Assembly (NCBI RefSeq): GCF_009696005.1
Contig: NZ_VUMV01000001.1
Coordinates: 186,001-250,000 of the forward strand
Reading direction: 5' to 3'
Origin: Bilifractor porci
Lineage (GTDB): Bacteria > Bacillota > Clostridia > Lachnospirales > Lachnospiraceae
Length of the DNA stretch: 64,000 nucleotides
Shown: piece after piece, positions 27,908 through 36,338 of the stretch
Position numbering within the stretch: the first letter of the stretch is position 1
How the letters are laid out: each line of letters begins with the position of its first letter
Translations under genes and position numbers: made by a program
Notes under the pieces: model-generated
Told to the model about the DNA's origin: nothing
What the model saw: the letters and a program-made list of their open reading frames with translations, nothing else
Database searches by the model: none

Positions 27908-29197
27908 TTACGCGGAAACCGATTTACAGTAATCCTCAAACACCTCCAGGGTTTGATCCAGAATCTCATCGGTATGTGCCAGTGACAGGAACATTGCCTC
28001 AAACTGGGACGGAGCCAGATGGATACCGTGCTCCAGCATAAATTTATAATATCCGGCGAACGCCTCTGTATCGGAGGTCTTTGCCAGCTCATAGTTTTTC
28101 ACCTCCGCAGAGGTAAAGAATACACAGCCCAGAGAGCCGATGTGGCTGACCGTACACGGAAGATCATACTGTCGGATCAGATTCTCCATACCTCCGTACA
28201 GCTTCTCTCCTGCGGCCTCCAGCTTGCTGTAGATGTCCGGATTTTCGGCCAGAAGCTTCAGCTGTTCCATGCCTGCGGCCATGGCGACCGGGTTTCCGGA
28301 AAGTGTTCCTGCCTGATAGACCGGTCCAAGCGGAGCGACAAGCTCCATAATTTCCTTTCTCCCGCCGTAGGCGCCGACCGGCATGCCTCCGCCGATAATC
28401 TTTCCGTAGGTCACCAGATCCGGTTTAATCTTAAACCTCTCCGCCGCCCCGCCGAAAGCCAGGCGGAAACCGGTGATCACCTCGTCAAAGATAAGAAGTG
28501 CGCCGTTCTGCGTGCAGAGCTCGCGCAGTCCCTTCAGGAATCCTTTCTCCGGCAGGACAACACCCATGTTGGCGGCTACCGGCTCCACAATGACGGCGGC
28601 TACCTTTCCTTCGTTCGCCTCGAAGAGCTTCTTTACAGAATCCAGATCATTGTACACAGCGGAAAGGGTGTCCGCCGTACAGCCGGCCGGCACGCCCGCA
28701 CTTCCGGGAATACCGGCCGTCATCAGACCGCTTCCGGCGTCTACCAGCAGGCAGTCGCTGTGTCCGTGGTAATTTCCCGCAAATTTGATGATCTTGTCCC
28801 GTTTTGTATAGCCGCGGGCAAGACGGATGGCGCTCATCACTGCCTCTGTTCCGGAGTTCACCATGCGGATCATCTCCACATGGGGAATTCTGGTGCAGAT
28901 ATATTCCGCGATATCCACCTCTGCCTCTGTGGCTGCGCCGAAGCTCAGTCCGTTCTCGCAGGCGCGGATGACCTTGTCCAGCACTTCCGGGTTGTTGTGA
29001 CCCAGAATCATGGGTCCCCAGGAACAGATATAATCAATATAGCGGCGGCTGTCTGCGTCTATCACATAGGGTCCTGTGGCGCCCTGGATAAAACGGGGCG
29101 CCATTCCCACATTGCCGCAGGCACGCACCGGTGAGTTGACCCCGCCGGGAATAAACTTTACCGCTCGGTCCATCAGTTGCTGTGATCTGTCCATCAT
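27908..29197 (-). CDS. hemL: glutamate-1-semialdehyde 2,1-aminomutase
   Basis: A 429-residue PLP enzyme: [12 protein letters not shown] start, [19 protein letters not shown]-binding Asp in [10 protein letters not shown], and the Schiff-base lysine in [11 protein letters not shown]. It converts glutamate-1-semialdehyde to 5-aminolevulinate, the step after HemA. It follows hemB by 138 bases in the same direction. Confidence 0.96.
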   Translation of the reverse strand: MMDRSQQLMDRAVKFIPGGVNSPVRACGNVGMAPRFIQGATGPYVIDADSRRYIDYICSWGPMILGHNNPEVLDKVIRACENGLSFGAATEAEVDIAEYICTRIPHVEMIRMVNSGTEAVMSAIRLARGYTKRDKIIKFAGNYHGHSDCLLVDAGSGLMTAGIPGSAGVPAGCTADTLSAVYNDLDSVKKLFEANEGKVAAVIVEPVAANMGVVLPEKGFLKGLRELCTQNGALLIFDEVITGFRLAFGGAAERFKIKPDLVTYGKIIGGGMPVGAYGGRKEIMELVAPLGPVYQAGTLSGNPVAMAAGMEQLKLLAENPDIYSKLEAAGEKLYGGMENLIRQYDLPCTVSHIGSLGCVFFTSAEVKNYELAKTSDTEAFAGYYKFMLEHGIHLAPSQFEAMFLSLAHTDEILDQTLEVFEDYCKSVSA

Positions 29198-29335
29198 ATT
29201 TCCTCCATCCGGTTCCAGGTTCTGTTCCAGTCAAAAATCTATCCGAAAGCACGCCGCAATGCGCGAAAGAGTGAAGATCCGATTCTGCTTCCGCAGTGGC
29301 ACATACCAGCGGCACAGGAAAAGCTCCTGCATCAT

Positions 29336-30319
29336 TCAGCCGATTACGCCGTCCCTCATCAGCCTTGCAATCCGCTCCGCGTAGTAGGTGATATAGATCT
29401 GCGCACCGGCACGGAACGTGGATGTGGCCATCTCGCCGACAATGCGGTCCTCATCAATCCAGCCTTTGGAAGCCGCGGCTTTTACCATGGCATACTCTCC
29501 GCTTACGCTGTAGGCCGCAACCGGGACATCCACCACGTCGTGAACTTTTGTAACCATATCCAGAAAGGACATCGCGGGTTTTACCATAATAATGTCCGCA
29601 CCCTCTTCCACATCGGCCAGCGCTTCTTTGATTCCCTCCCGGCTGTTGTGGAAATCCATCTGATAGGTCTTTCTGTCTCCGAAGGAGGGGGCGGAATCCG
29701 CCGCCTCCCGGAAAGGTCCGTAGAAGGCAGAAGCGTATTTCACGGCATACGACATGACCGGGATTTCCGAAAAGCCGTTCTCATCCAGCTTTGTCCGGAT
29801 TCCCAGCACACGGCCGTCCATCATATCCGAAGGAGCCACCATGTCCGCCCCTGCCTGTACATGGGACAGCGCGGTCTGGGCAAGCAGTTCCACCGTGGGA
29901 TCATTATCCACGTCCTTTCCCTTCAGCAGTCCGCAATGACCGTGGGAGGTATACTCGCACATGCAGACATCTGTCACATAGAACAGATCCGGCACCTCTT
30001 TCTTTGCGGCGCGCAGCGCCCTCTGTACAATCCCGTCCGGATTGTAGGCCTCGGAACCTTTTTCATCCTTCTTATCCGGAATACCGAAAAGCATGACACT
30101 GCTTACCCCGGCATCCGCCAGCTCATTCAGGATTTCCGGCATACGGTCTATGGAATACCGGTACTGCCCCGGCATAGAAGGGATCTCTTCTTTTTTATTT
30201 TCTCCCTCCATCACAAACATGGGATACATCAGAGATGAGGGATCCATACGGGTCTCTCTGACCATTTTTCGTAAAACAGCACTTCCGCGCAGGCGGCGCG
30301 GTCTGTACAGTAAATCCAT
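29336..30319 (-). CDS. hemB: porphobilinogen synthase (ALA dehydratase)
   Basis: A 327-residue enzyme condensing two 5-aminolevulinates. It has the cysteine zinc site VCMCEYTSHGHCG and both Schiff-base lysines, in YAVKYASAFYGPFR and IMVKPAMSFLD. That makes it the zinc-dependent type. The conserved start RPRRLRGSAVLRKMVRET follows ATG 30319, which has AGGAGG 7 bases upstream; the longer frame is not used. Confidence 0.96.
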   Translation of the reverse strand: MDLLYRPRRLRGSAVLRKMVRETRMDPSSLMYPMFVMEGENKKEEIPSMPGQYRYSIDRMPEILNELADAGVSSVMLFGIPDKKDEKGSEAYNPDGIVQRALRAAKKEVPDLFYVTDVCMCEYTSHGHCGLLKGKDVDNDPTVELLAQTALSHVQAGADMVAPSDMMDGRVLGIRTKLDENGFSEIPVMSYAVKYASAFYGPFREAADSAPSFGDRKTYQMDFHNSREGIKEALADVEEGADIIMVKPAMSFLDMVTKVHDVVDVPVAAYSVSGEYAMVKAAASKGWIDEDRIVGEMATSTFRAGAQIYITYYAERIARLMRDGVIG

Positions 30320-30374
30320 AGCGATACCTCCTGAAATTATTATTTTTCTGCAATGCCTATTGTAACTGTCTTTT

Positions 30375-31904
30375 TCACAAACGTCCAGACGCATTCCACA
30401 TCCTGAGGATTAACTCCGCCAGATCGTCCATGGTGGCTTTTTCCGCCATCTCCGTCTGCATGCCGAAGCTGTCTGCGGTGGCTTTTGTCTGCTTTCCAAT
30501 GCAGGCGGCGCGCACCTTCGTAAAATCCAGTCCCTCATTGGCCTGCACGAAAGCGCGGACAATGGAAGAGCTGGTAAAGGCGGCGCAGAAAATCCGTCCT
30601 TCTTCAAACTCTCTCTTTACATCTACCACATCCTGTTTCCGGTATATAGTCTGATAGGTGGGTATGTCATCCACCTGCGCACCGGCTTCCCGCAGCTGCT
30701 CCGCCAGGCTGCGGTTCCCCTTCTCTGCGCGTGGGAGCAGAATTTTTTCTGTCCCGTCCGGATTTTCTTCTTTTATTTTTTTTGCCAGCTCTGCGCCCAG
30801 ATGATCCCCGTCATAGACAGACGGCATCAGATCCGGCCGGATGCCTCTCTCCCGCAGCGCCTTTGCCGTTCCCTCGCCGATCACGGCAAACCTGGCAGAA
30901 GCCAGACTGCGGATATCCTTACCGGACTCCAGCAGACATTCAAAAAACACTTTAACCCCTGTGGGGCTGGTCAGCACAATCCAGGAATACTCCTGCAGAT
31001 GACCCAGCGCGTTTTCCAGACTCCTGTTGTCCCGAATCGGCCTGGTCTCTACGGCGGGAATTTCCAGAACCTCCGCCCCCATCACACGAAGGCGATGGGA
31101 CATAGATGAAACCAGCTCTTTGGGTCTGGTAACCAGAACCTTGCAGCCTGCCAACGGAAGCTTCTCATACCACGCAAAGGTGTCCGCTAACGCACAGACC
31201 TTTCCCACCACGATAATAGCCGGCGTCTCCACGCCCTGCCTTTCCACTTCCTCCTGCAGCGTGGAAACCGTGGCGACAATTCGCTTCTGTCCCGCGGTCG
31301 TGCCTTTCTGGAGGACAGCGGCGGGCATCTGCGGATCCATCCCCGCATCCGTCAGCCCCCTGCAGATATCCGGAAGCGATGCCACCCCCATCAGGAAAAC
31401 AAGCGTGCCCTCTGTCTCCACCAGAGCGCGAAAGTTGATATCATATGCCTGCCCCTCTCTCTTGTGCCCGGTAATGATGTGCAGGGAGGACGTATAATCC
31501 CGATGCGTCACGGGAATCCCGTTGTAGGCAGGAACGGCCAGCGGGGAGGTGATGCCGGGAACTACCTCAAACGGGATCTGATGCTCCGCAAGCAGCTCCA
31601 GCTCCTCTCCGCCGCGGCCAAACAGAAAGGGGTCTCCCCCCTTCAGGCGGACTACCCGGTTTCCCTTCTGCGCCTCCTCCAAAAGCAGCTCGTTCATCTT
31701 CCACTGTGGCATGGTATGGTGGGAGGATCGCTTGCCGGCGTTAATCTTCCGCGCATTCTCCGGGATCATGGCAAGTACGCCGTCCCCCACGAGACTGTCA
31801 TAGACCACCACATCCGCCTGTTGCAGCACCTCGTATCCTTTTCTGGTAAAAAGGCCCGCGTCTCCGGGGCCTGCGCCAACCAGCCAGACTTTTCCAGTAT
31901 TCAT
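30375..31904 (-). CDS. cobA: fused uroporphyrinogen-III methyltransferase and uroporphyrinogen-III synthase
   Basis: A 509-residue two-domain enzyme. Residues 1-245 are SUMT/CobA: VWLVGAGPGDAGLFTRKG, RLKGGDPFLFGRGGEE, VVPGITS. Residues 255-509 are HemD, with the weakly conserved VLVTRP start and a FTSSSIVRAFV motif. HemD closes hydroxymethylbilane to uroporphyrinogen III and CobA methylates it to precorrin-2, so two successive steps sit in one chain. The start ATG 31904 has AAAAGGAG upstream. Such fusions are known in Clostridia. Confidence 0.95.
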   Translation of the reverse strand: MNTGKVWLVGAGPGDAGLFTRKGYEVLQQADVVVYDSLVGDGVLAMIPENARKINAGKRSSHHTMPQWKMNELLLEEAQKGNRVVRLKGGDPFLFGRGGEELELLAEHQIPFEVVPGITSPLAVPAYNGIPVTHRDYTSSLHIITGHKREGQAYDINFRALVETEGTLVFLMGVASLPDICRGLTDAGMDPQMPAAVLQKGTTAGQKRIVATVSTLQEEVERQGVETPAIIVVGKVCALADTFAWYEKLPLAGCKVLVTRPKELVSSMSHRLRVMGAEVLEIPAVETRPIRDNRSLENALGHLQEYSWIVLTSPTGVKVFFECLLESGKDIRSLASARFAVIGEGTAKALRERGIRPDLMPSVYDGDHLGAELAKKIKEENPDGTEKILLPRAEKGNRSLAEQLREAGAQVDDIPTYQTIYRKQDVVDVKREFEEGRIFCAAFTSSSIVRAFVQANEGLDFTKVRAACIGKQTKATADSFGMQTEMAEKATMDDLAELILRMWNASGRL

Positions 31905-31965
31905 GGTTTCCGCTCCTTTTTGCATCCCGGTTTTTCCGGGAAACTTGAAACTATCTTTCATCTGT

Positions 31966-32889
31966 TCAGATGTTCTCTTCTCTGTCCTCTGTACCCAGAT
32001 ATTCCCCCTCGTGCCTTTGCAGCATCTGCGCCAGTTTTACACCCAGCTGTTCCGCTTTCTCACGTCCGCCAGAAAGATTTCCCCGAAAGGCTTCTCTGGT
32101 ATTCTCATCAAAATACAGGCCGTCCAGATGTATCTCCCCTCCGGAGACCTGCGCGTGGGCTGCGATCGGAGAAGAGCAGCCGCCGTTCAGGTACGTCACA
32201 AAAGAACGCTCTGCGGTAACCTCGTCCGCTGCGTCCTGGTCTGTAAAATCCAGAAACATCGAAGCGTCCCCGTCTCTTCTTCCCTGTACAGCAAGCACTG
32301 CCTGTCCGGCCGACGGAATAACATCCGCCGTATCGAAATAACCGCTGATCCGTCCGGCAAGCCCCATTCGTTTCATTCCAGCGGCAGCCAGGACAATGGC
32401 GCCGTACTGTCCCTCGTCCAGCTTCCGGATCCGGGTCTGCAGATTTCCCCGGACGCTTTGGAATTCCGCTTCCGGAAATAGCCTCTTCAGCTGGATGATC
32501 CGGCGCAGCGAGGAGGTTCCGATGGGCTTTGTCAGATCCGGTCTTTCCTGACCTTTGGGAAGAACCAGCACATCCCTGGGATCCTCTCTGGAGGAAAACG
32601 CCACCAGTGGCAGCTCCTCCGGTATTTCCATCGGAAGATCCTTGGTGCTGTGGACGGAAAAATCGGTCTTATGATCCAGAAGAGCACGGTCCAGCTCCTT
32701 TACAAAGAGTCCCTTACCGCCGATCTGGTCCAGCCTGCGGTCCAGTATTTTATCTCCCGTTGTCTTCATAGTCAGAAGCTGTGCCTCCACCTCCGGATGA
32801 TGCTCCTTCAGCCAGGTGATGACCAGGCGGCTCTGCACAACAGCAAGAGCACTCTCCCTGCTCCCGATTACTATTTTCTTTTTCTGCAT
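31966..32889 (-). CDS. hemC: porphobilinogen deaminase (hydroxymethylbilane synthase)
   Basis: A 307-residue enzyme: IGSRESALAVVQSR start, SVHSTKDLP, GTSSLRR, RGNLQTRIRKLD, and the dipyrromethane-cofactor cysteine at residue 238 in LNGGCSSPIAAHA. It polymerises four porphobilinogens. It sits between the precorrin-2 dehydrogenase and cobA-hemD genes. Confidence 0.97.
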   Translation of the reverse strand: MQKKKIVIGSRESALAVVQSRLVITWLKEHHPEVEAQLLTMKTTGDKILDRRLDQIGGKGLFVKELDRALLDHKTDFSVHSTKDLPMEIPEELPLVAFSSREDPRDVLVLPKGQERPDLTKPIGTSSLRRIIQLKRLFPEAEFQSVRGNLQTRIRKLDEGQYGAIVLAAAGMKRMGLAGRISGYFDTADVIPSAGQAVLAVQGRRDGDASMFLDFTDQDAADEVTAERSFVTYLNGGCSSPIAAHAQVSGGEIHLDGLYFDENTREAFRGNLSGGREKAEQLGVKLAQMLQRHEGEYLGTEDREENI

Positions 32890-32916
32890 ATCCTGCTGTC
32901 CTTTCCGGCAAAGGCC

Positions 32917-33375
32917 TCAGATTTTCTCCAGTGCGCTGCTGATTATTTCCCGTACCTGTCTGGCCAGATGATGGTCGCTCCCGCTTGCCGTAATCCCGAC
33001 CACGACGTTATCCTTCTCCACGATGCCCGGAAAATAAAAGTCACAGCGGGTTCTGTCATTGCAGAGGTTGACCGGGATTCCCAGACATTTACAGGCGGCG
33101 TGAATGTCGCTGTTGACCTCCGGATGATCGGTGCAGGCAAGAACGAGATCCGCGTCCGCCAGCCTTTCCCGGCTGTATTTCTCCTTGATCCAACGGATTT
33201 TTCCCTCTGCGGCAAGCCCCGCGATCTCCTCCGTGGCTTCCGGCGACACAACCGTAATGTGATCCGCAAAGGATAGCAGGGTGCGCACCCGCCTGGACGC
33301 AATGCTGCCCGCGCCGATCACAACAACCTGTTTTTCCGAAAGATCGACAAAAAACGGAAAATATTTATTCTTCAT
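32917..33375 (-). CDS. precorrin-2 dehydrogenase, short form
   Basis: A 152-residue NAD-binding protein with VVVIGAGSIASRRVRTLL, VLACTDHPEVNSDIH and NLCNDRTRCDFYFPGIV, typical of the N-terminal half of CysG or of Met8p/SirC. It oxidises precorrin-2 to sirohydrochlorin. It is shorter than the usual 200 or so residues and ends after the core Rossmann region, so the helical dimerisation and ferrochelatase part is missing or encoded elsewhere. It overlaps the hemA end by 11 bases. Confidence 0.88.
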   Translation of the reverse strand: MKNKYFPFFVDLSEKQVVVIGAGSIASRRVRTLLSFADHITVVSPEATEEIAGLAAEGKIRWIKEKYSRERLADADLVLACTDHPEVNSDIHAACKCLGIPVNLCNDRTRCDFYFPGIVEKDNVVVGITASGSDHHLARQVREIISSALEKI

Positions 33376-34609
33376 AGATCTTCTCCATGCCGCTGACGGC
33401 CTCCTCAAACAGATCCCCGGAAATATTGTCCTGGAGATCGAAGATCAGCTTGCCGATGGTTTTTCCCGCCGCCCGGTTGATCTCCTCCAGCAGCTCCTTC
33501 TTTTCCGCATCGGGAAGCTCCAGCCTGCCGATCACCTTGTGCAGACGGAGATCCAGATCCTCCACCGCCAGTCCCTGTACCTTTTTGATTTTCTTCACCA
33601 GAAAACGGTTATTCTCCCAGGTCCAGAAATCCTGCATGGCCTGGTTCAGGATTTCATCCGCCTGGTACCACGCGTCCCGGTTCAGGGAACTGTCCCTGGT
33701 ATAAAAATCATCAATATCAAACAGTGTAAAACCGTCCTCTCCCGCAATCGACGGCTCGATATCCCTGGGAACCGCCAGGTCAATCAGCACCAGCGGATGG
33801 TCGATCCGGCAGGCAAGAAGCTCTTCCCTGTGGATGGTGCAGTGCGGACTGCTGGTAGCGCTGACAACCAGATCCACGTAGGCCAGGTATTCGTACCGGG
33901 ACTCGTAATCCACCTGCCGGCAGCCCTCCGGCACATGCACAAGGCCGTGGTGGTACTGGCGGACCGTCATCATCACATCCGCTCCTTGCTCCCGCAGGAC
34001 AACGGCGGCCAGACGGCCGTACTCCCCGTTCCCGATCACCAGGCATTTCTTCCCCTGCAGGGCGAAGCCCCGCTGCTTCAGAAGGCTGACCGCCTGCTCG
34101 ATCGCGGAGGAATCCGCGCGGCTGAACTTCACCTCTGTCTTAACCTTCTTGGCCGCGGTTACCGCCATCCGGAACAAGACCTCCAGACTGCTGTCCGCAA
34201 ATCCGTTCTCACGGGAAAAGGTAAGCGCGTCCTTCACCTGGGTCAGTATCTGATCCTCCGCCAGAATGGCGGACTTCAGCCCGCAGGTAAGCCAGAACAG
34301 GTGCTTTACCGCCTCCTCCTGGCTTCGGTTGACAAAAAAGCTCCGGTAATCCTTCGGAGCCACCCGCCTGTCCTTGCACAGCACACGGAAAAGGCGCTCC
34401 GTAAGTCTGGCCTCTCCCCCGTTCTTCTGCCCGCTGACGCTGATCCAGAGTTCAAAACGGTTGCAGGTATTCAGAATCAGAACGCCTTCCGCCTGCAGCT
34501 CCTTGCGGACGGTCTCCATCAGCGATACACTCTCCGCCTTTGTGCAGGCAAACACGGACCGCACGCTGACCGGGGCCAGCGAGTAATCCGTACCAATCAT
34601 ATGCAGCAT
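33365..34609 (-). CDS. hemA: glutamyl-tRNA reductase
   Basis: A 414-residue enzyme catalysing the first committed tetrapyrrole step, from glutamyl-tRNA to glutamate-1-semialdehyde. The nucleophile Cys49 lies in LILNTCNRFELW. An NADPH-binding domain follows (CLVIGNGEYGRLAAVVL, where many relatives have G-x-G-x-x-G) and a C-terminal helical dimerisation region. The start was set at the ATG with AGGAG 5 bases ahead; an open frame continues upstream through a terminator. First gene of the tetrapyrrole operon. Confidence 0.94.
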   Translation of the reverse strand: MLHMIGTDYSLAPVSVRSVFACTKAESVSLMETVRKELQAEGVLILNTCNRFELWISVSGQKNGGEARLTERLFRVLCKDRRVAPKDYRSFFVNRSQEEAVKHLFWLTCGLKSAILAEDQILTQVKDALTFSRENGFADSSLEVLFRMAVTAAKKVKTEVKFSRADSSAIEQAVSLLKQRGFALQGKKCLVIGNGEYGRLAAVVLREQGADVMMTVRQYHHGLVHVPEGCRQVDYESRYEYLAYVDLVVSATSSPHCTIHREELLACRIDHPLVLIDLAVPRDIEPSIAGEDGFTLFDIDDFYTRDSSLNRDAWYQADEILNQAMQDFWTWENNRFLVKKIKKVQGLAVEDLDLRLHKVIGRLELPDAEKKELLEEINRAAGKTIGKLIFDLQDNISGDLFEEAVSGMEKIYEE

Positions 34610-34630
34610 AACAACTCCTAATTGAAATAT

Positions 34631-34651
34631 ATTGCGGCTGGACTTATACAC
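34631..34651 (-). repeat. copy of the GTGTATAAGTCC repeat in the hemA leader
   Basis: A 21-base stretch in the hemA leader, directly after the his terminator T run, matches 19 of 21 bases with 55745-55765 next to tRNA-Leu. Core GTGTATAAGTCCAG. Both copies start just after a terminator. Confidence 0.6.
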
Positions 34652-34652
34652 T

Positions 34653-34692
34653 AAAAAAGAGCGGAGAGACACTGTTTCCAGTATTCTCCGCT
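34653..34692 (-). terminator. intrinsic terminator between hisI and hemA
   Basis: Minus strand: AGCGGAGA pairs with TCTCCGCT, with an inner ACTG/CAGT pairing, then CTTTTTT. It ends the his operon about 40 bases after the hisI stop and separates it from the tetrapyrrole genes. Confidence 0.85.
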
Positions 34693-34732
34693 GTCCAGGC
34701 ATCCCCGCTGATGCTCTTTCTTTCTGTGTCAG

Positions 34733-35656
34733 TCAGTCATCCTGACGATATTCCCCATCTGTCCGGACCAGCTGTTTGAAAAAGCAGCTCCTGTGTCCGG
34801 TGTGGCAGGCAGCCCCTATCTGCGCTACCCGCGCCAGAATTGTATCATTATCGCAATCCAGCGTCAAGCTCCGCACAAACTGAAAGTGCCCGGAGGTAAG
34901 CCCCTTTACCCAGAGCTCCCGGCGGCTTCTGCTCCAGTAGGTCATCCGCCCGGTCCTGCAGGTGGCCTCAAAAGCCTCCTGATTCATATAGGCGACCATC
35001 AGGACGTCGTTGTTTTTGTAATCCTGCACCACAACGGGAACCAGCCCGTCGCTGTTTTTCTTGAATTTCTCCCACGGAATGGCGCTCTTGTATACATACG
35101 TCGGAACATTGTCCGCGGTGCAGACTGCCCGCTTTTCCTCGTGCAGCAGGACCGGAAGCTTTGTTCTGTCCTTCACACCCGCGGCGGCAGGCTCCAGCAG
35201 CAGCATGCTGACCTCCTGCTCCGGCAGCGCCCCGTTTTCGGGAACCTGCTCCGGCGTCTCCATATACCAGCCGAGCTTCCCTCTTCCGAACGCCGCGGCA
35301 GCCTCTTCCAGAAGCTTTTCCCCGCAGGAAGAGCGGAAATTCAGGAATACCTTTTCACACCCCAGATCCAGATACGTGCGGATATTCTCAAGATTTTCGA
35401 TTTTCCCGGCGGCGTAAACCGGAATGGCACCGTCTCTGCAGAGGAGGCGAAGCTTCTCCAGGTTTACGGCCTCTTCCTCGCTGTCCCTGGCAAGATCGAA
35501 AACCATCATGGCACGATCCCCGTTATTCTGACACCCCATCATGATGGCATAGGGCTCGTAGCTGCCGACGCAGCACTCCGCCGCCCCGCTCTGGCCGGAC
35601 AGGCCGGTGGCATTCCTTCCGTCTTTCAGATAAATGCTCACGATCTCGTAGTTCAT
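34733..35656 (-). CDS. hisI: phosphoribosyl-AMP cyclohydrolase with HisA/HisF-like half-barrel
   Basis: A 307-residue protein. Residues about 195-300 are HisI: VAYMNQEAFEATCRTGRMTYWSRSR, LDCDNDT and GAACHTGHRSCFF, with all metal-binding Asp/Cys ligands. Residues 1-135 resemble the first half of the HisA/HisF barrel: a KDGR segment, FDLARDSEEEAVNLEKLR, IPVYAAGKIENLENIRTYLDLG and EKVFLNFRS. Catalytic glycines are altered, so this part may not be active. The HisE domain usual in HisIE fusions is absent and the gene ends at a terminator. Last gene of the his operon; hisH, hisA and hisF are not in the window. Confidence 0.88.
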   Translation of the reverse strand: MNYEIVSIYLKDGRNATGLSGQSGAAECCVGSYEPYAIMMGCQNNGDRAMMVFDLARDSEEEAVNLEKLRLLCRDGAIPVYAAGKIENLENIRTYLDLGCEKVFLNFRSSCGEKLLEEAAAAFGRGKLGWYMETPEQVPENGALPEQEVSMLLLEPAAAGVKDRTKLPVLLHEEKRAVCTADNVPTYVYKSAIPWEKFKKNSDGLVPVVVQDYKNNDVLMVAYMNQEAFEATCRTGRMTYWSRSRRELWVKGLTSGHFQFVRSLTLDCDNDTILARVAQIGAACHTGHRSCFFKQLVRTDGEYRQDD

Positions 35657-35728
35657 AACCTCTCCTTCTCTGTGCGCCGATGCTGCCCCGGACAGGCAGA
35701 ACCGGAACTCCTTTCCGGACGCGCAGGC

Positions 35729-36328
35729 TTAGATGCTTCCCTTGGTGGACAGGACGCCGTGGATTTTCGGGTCTTTGGCAGCTGCCTCGGACAGCGCGCG
35801 GGCAAAGGACTTGAACAGCGCCTCCGCCTTGTGGTGGTCATTGACCCCGTCCAGAATCTTCATATGGAGGTTTATGGCGGCGCTGTAGGAGATTGCATAG
35901 AAGAACTCCCGCACCATCTGCGTGGACATATCGCCGCAGCGGTCCGCGTCAAAGTCTCCCTGAAACCGGAAGTAAGGCCTGCCGCCCAGATCCACGGCGG
36001 TCATCACAAGTGTCTCGTCCATGGGCAGGATGCTGCTTCCGTACCGGCGGATTCCGGATTTATCGCCCAGCGCCCGGCGGATGGCGGTTCCCAGTACAAT
36101 TCCCGTGTCCTCAATGGTGTGGTGGTCGTCCACCTCGATGTCTCCTTCCACCTTTACAGTCAGGTCAAAAAGCCCGTGCCGGGCAAAGCCGGAGAGCATG
36201 TGGTCAAAAAACTTAACCCCTGTGTCGATCTCATACTTTCCCTCTCCGTCCAGATTCAGGCTGATCTTTATTTTTGTTTCCTTTGTATTCCGCTCCACGG
36301 TACTGCAGCGTGTTGTTTCCTCATTCAT
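35729..36328 (-). CDS. hisB: imidazoleglycerol-phosphate dehydratase
   Basis: A 199-residue monofunctional HisB with the metal-binding repeats FDHMLSGFARHGLFDL, DDHHTIEDTGIVLG, EFFYAISYSAAINLHMKIL and NDHHKAEALFKSFARAL. It dehydrates imidazoleglycerol phosphate. The start is ATG 36328, 10 bases after hisD. There is no phosphatase domain, unlike the enterobacterial fusion. Confidence 0.96.
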   Translation of the reverse strand: MNEETTRCSTVERNTKETKIKISLNLDGEGKYEIDTGVKFFDHMLSGFARHGLFDLTVKVEGDIEVDDHHTIEDTGIVLGTAIRRALGDKSGIRRYGSSILPMDETLVMTAVDLGGRPYFRFQGDFDADRCGDMSTQMVREFFYAISYSAAINLHMKILDGVNDHHKAEALFKSFARALSEAAAKDPKIHGVLSTKGSI

Positions 36329-36338
36329 GGCAAAATCC

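Noticed and set aside
32917-33375. Frameshifted full-length CysG or Met8 homologue
   Set aside because: The protein ends cleanly and the next gene starts 28 bases on; no downstream frame continues the missing helical part, so I treat it as a genuine short form.
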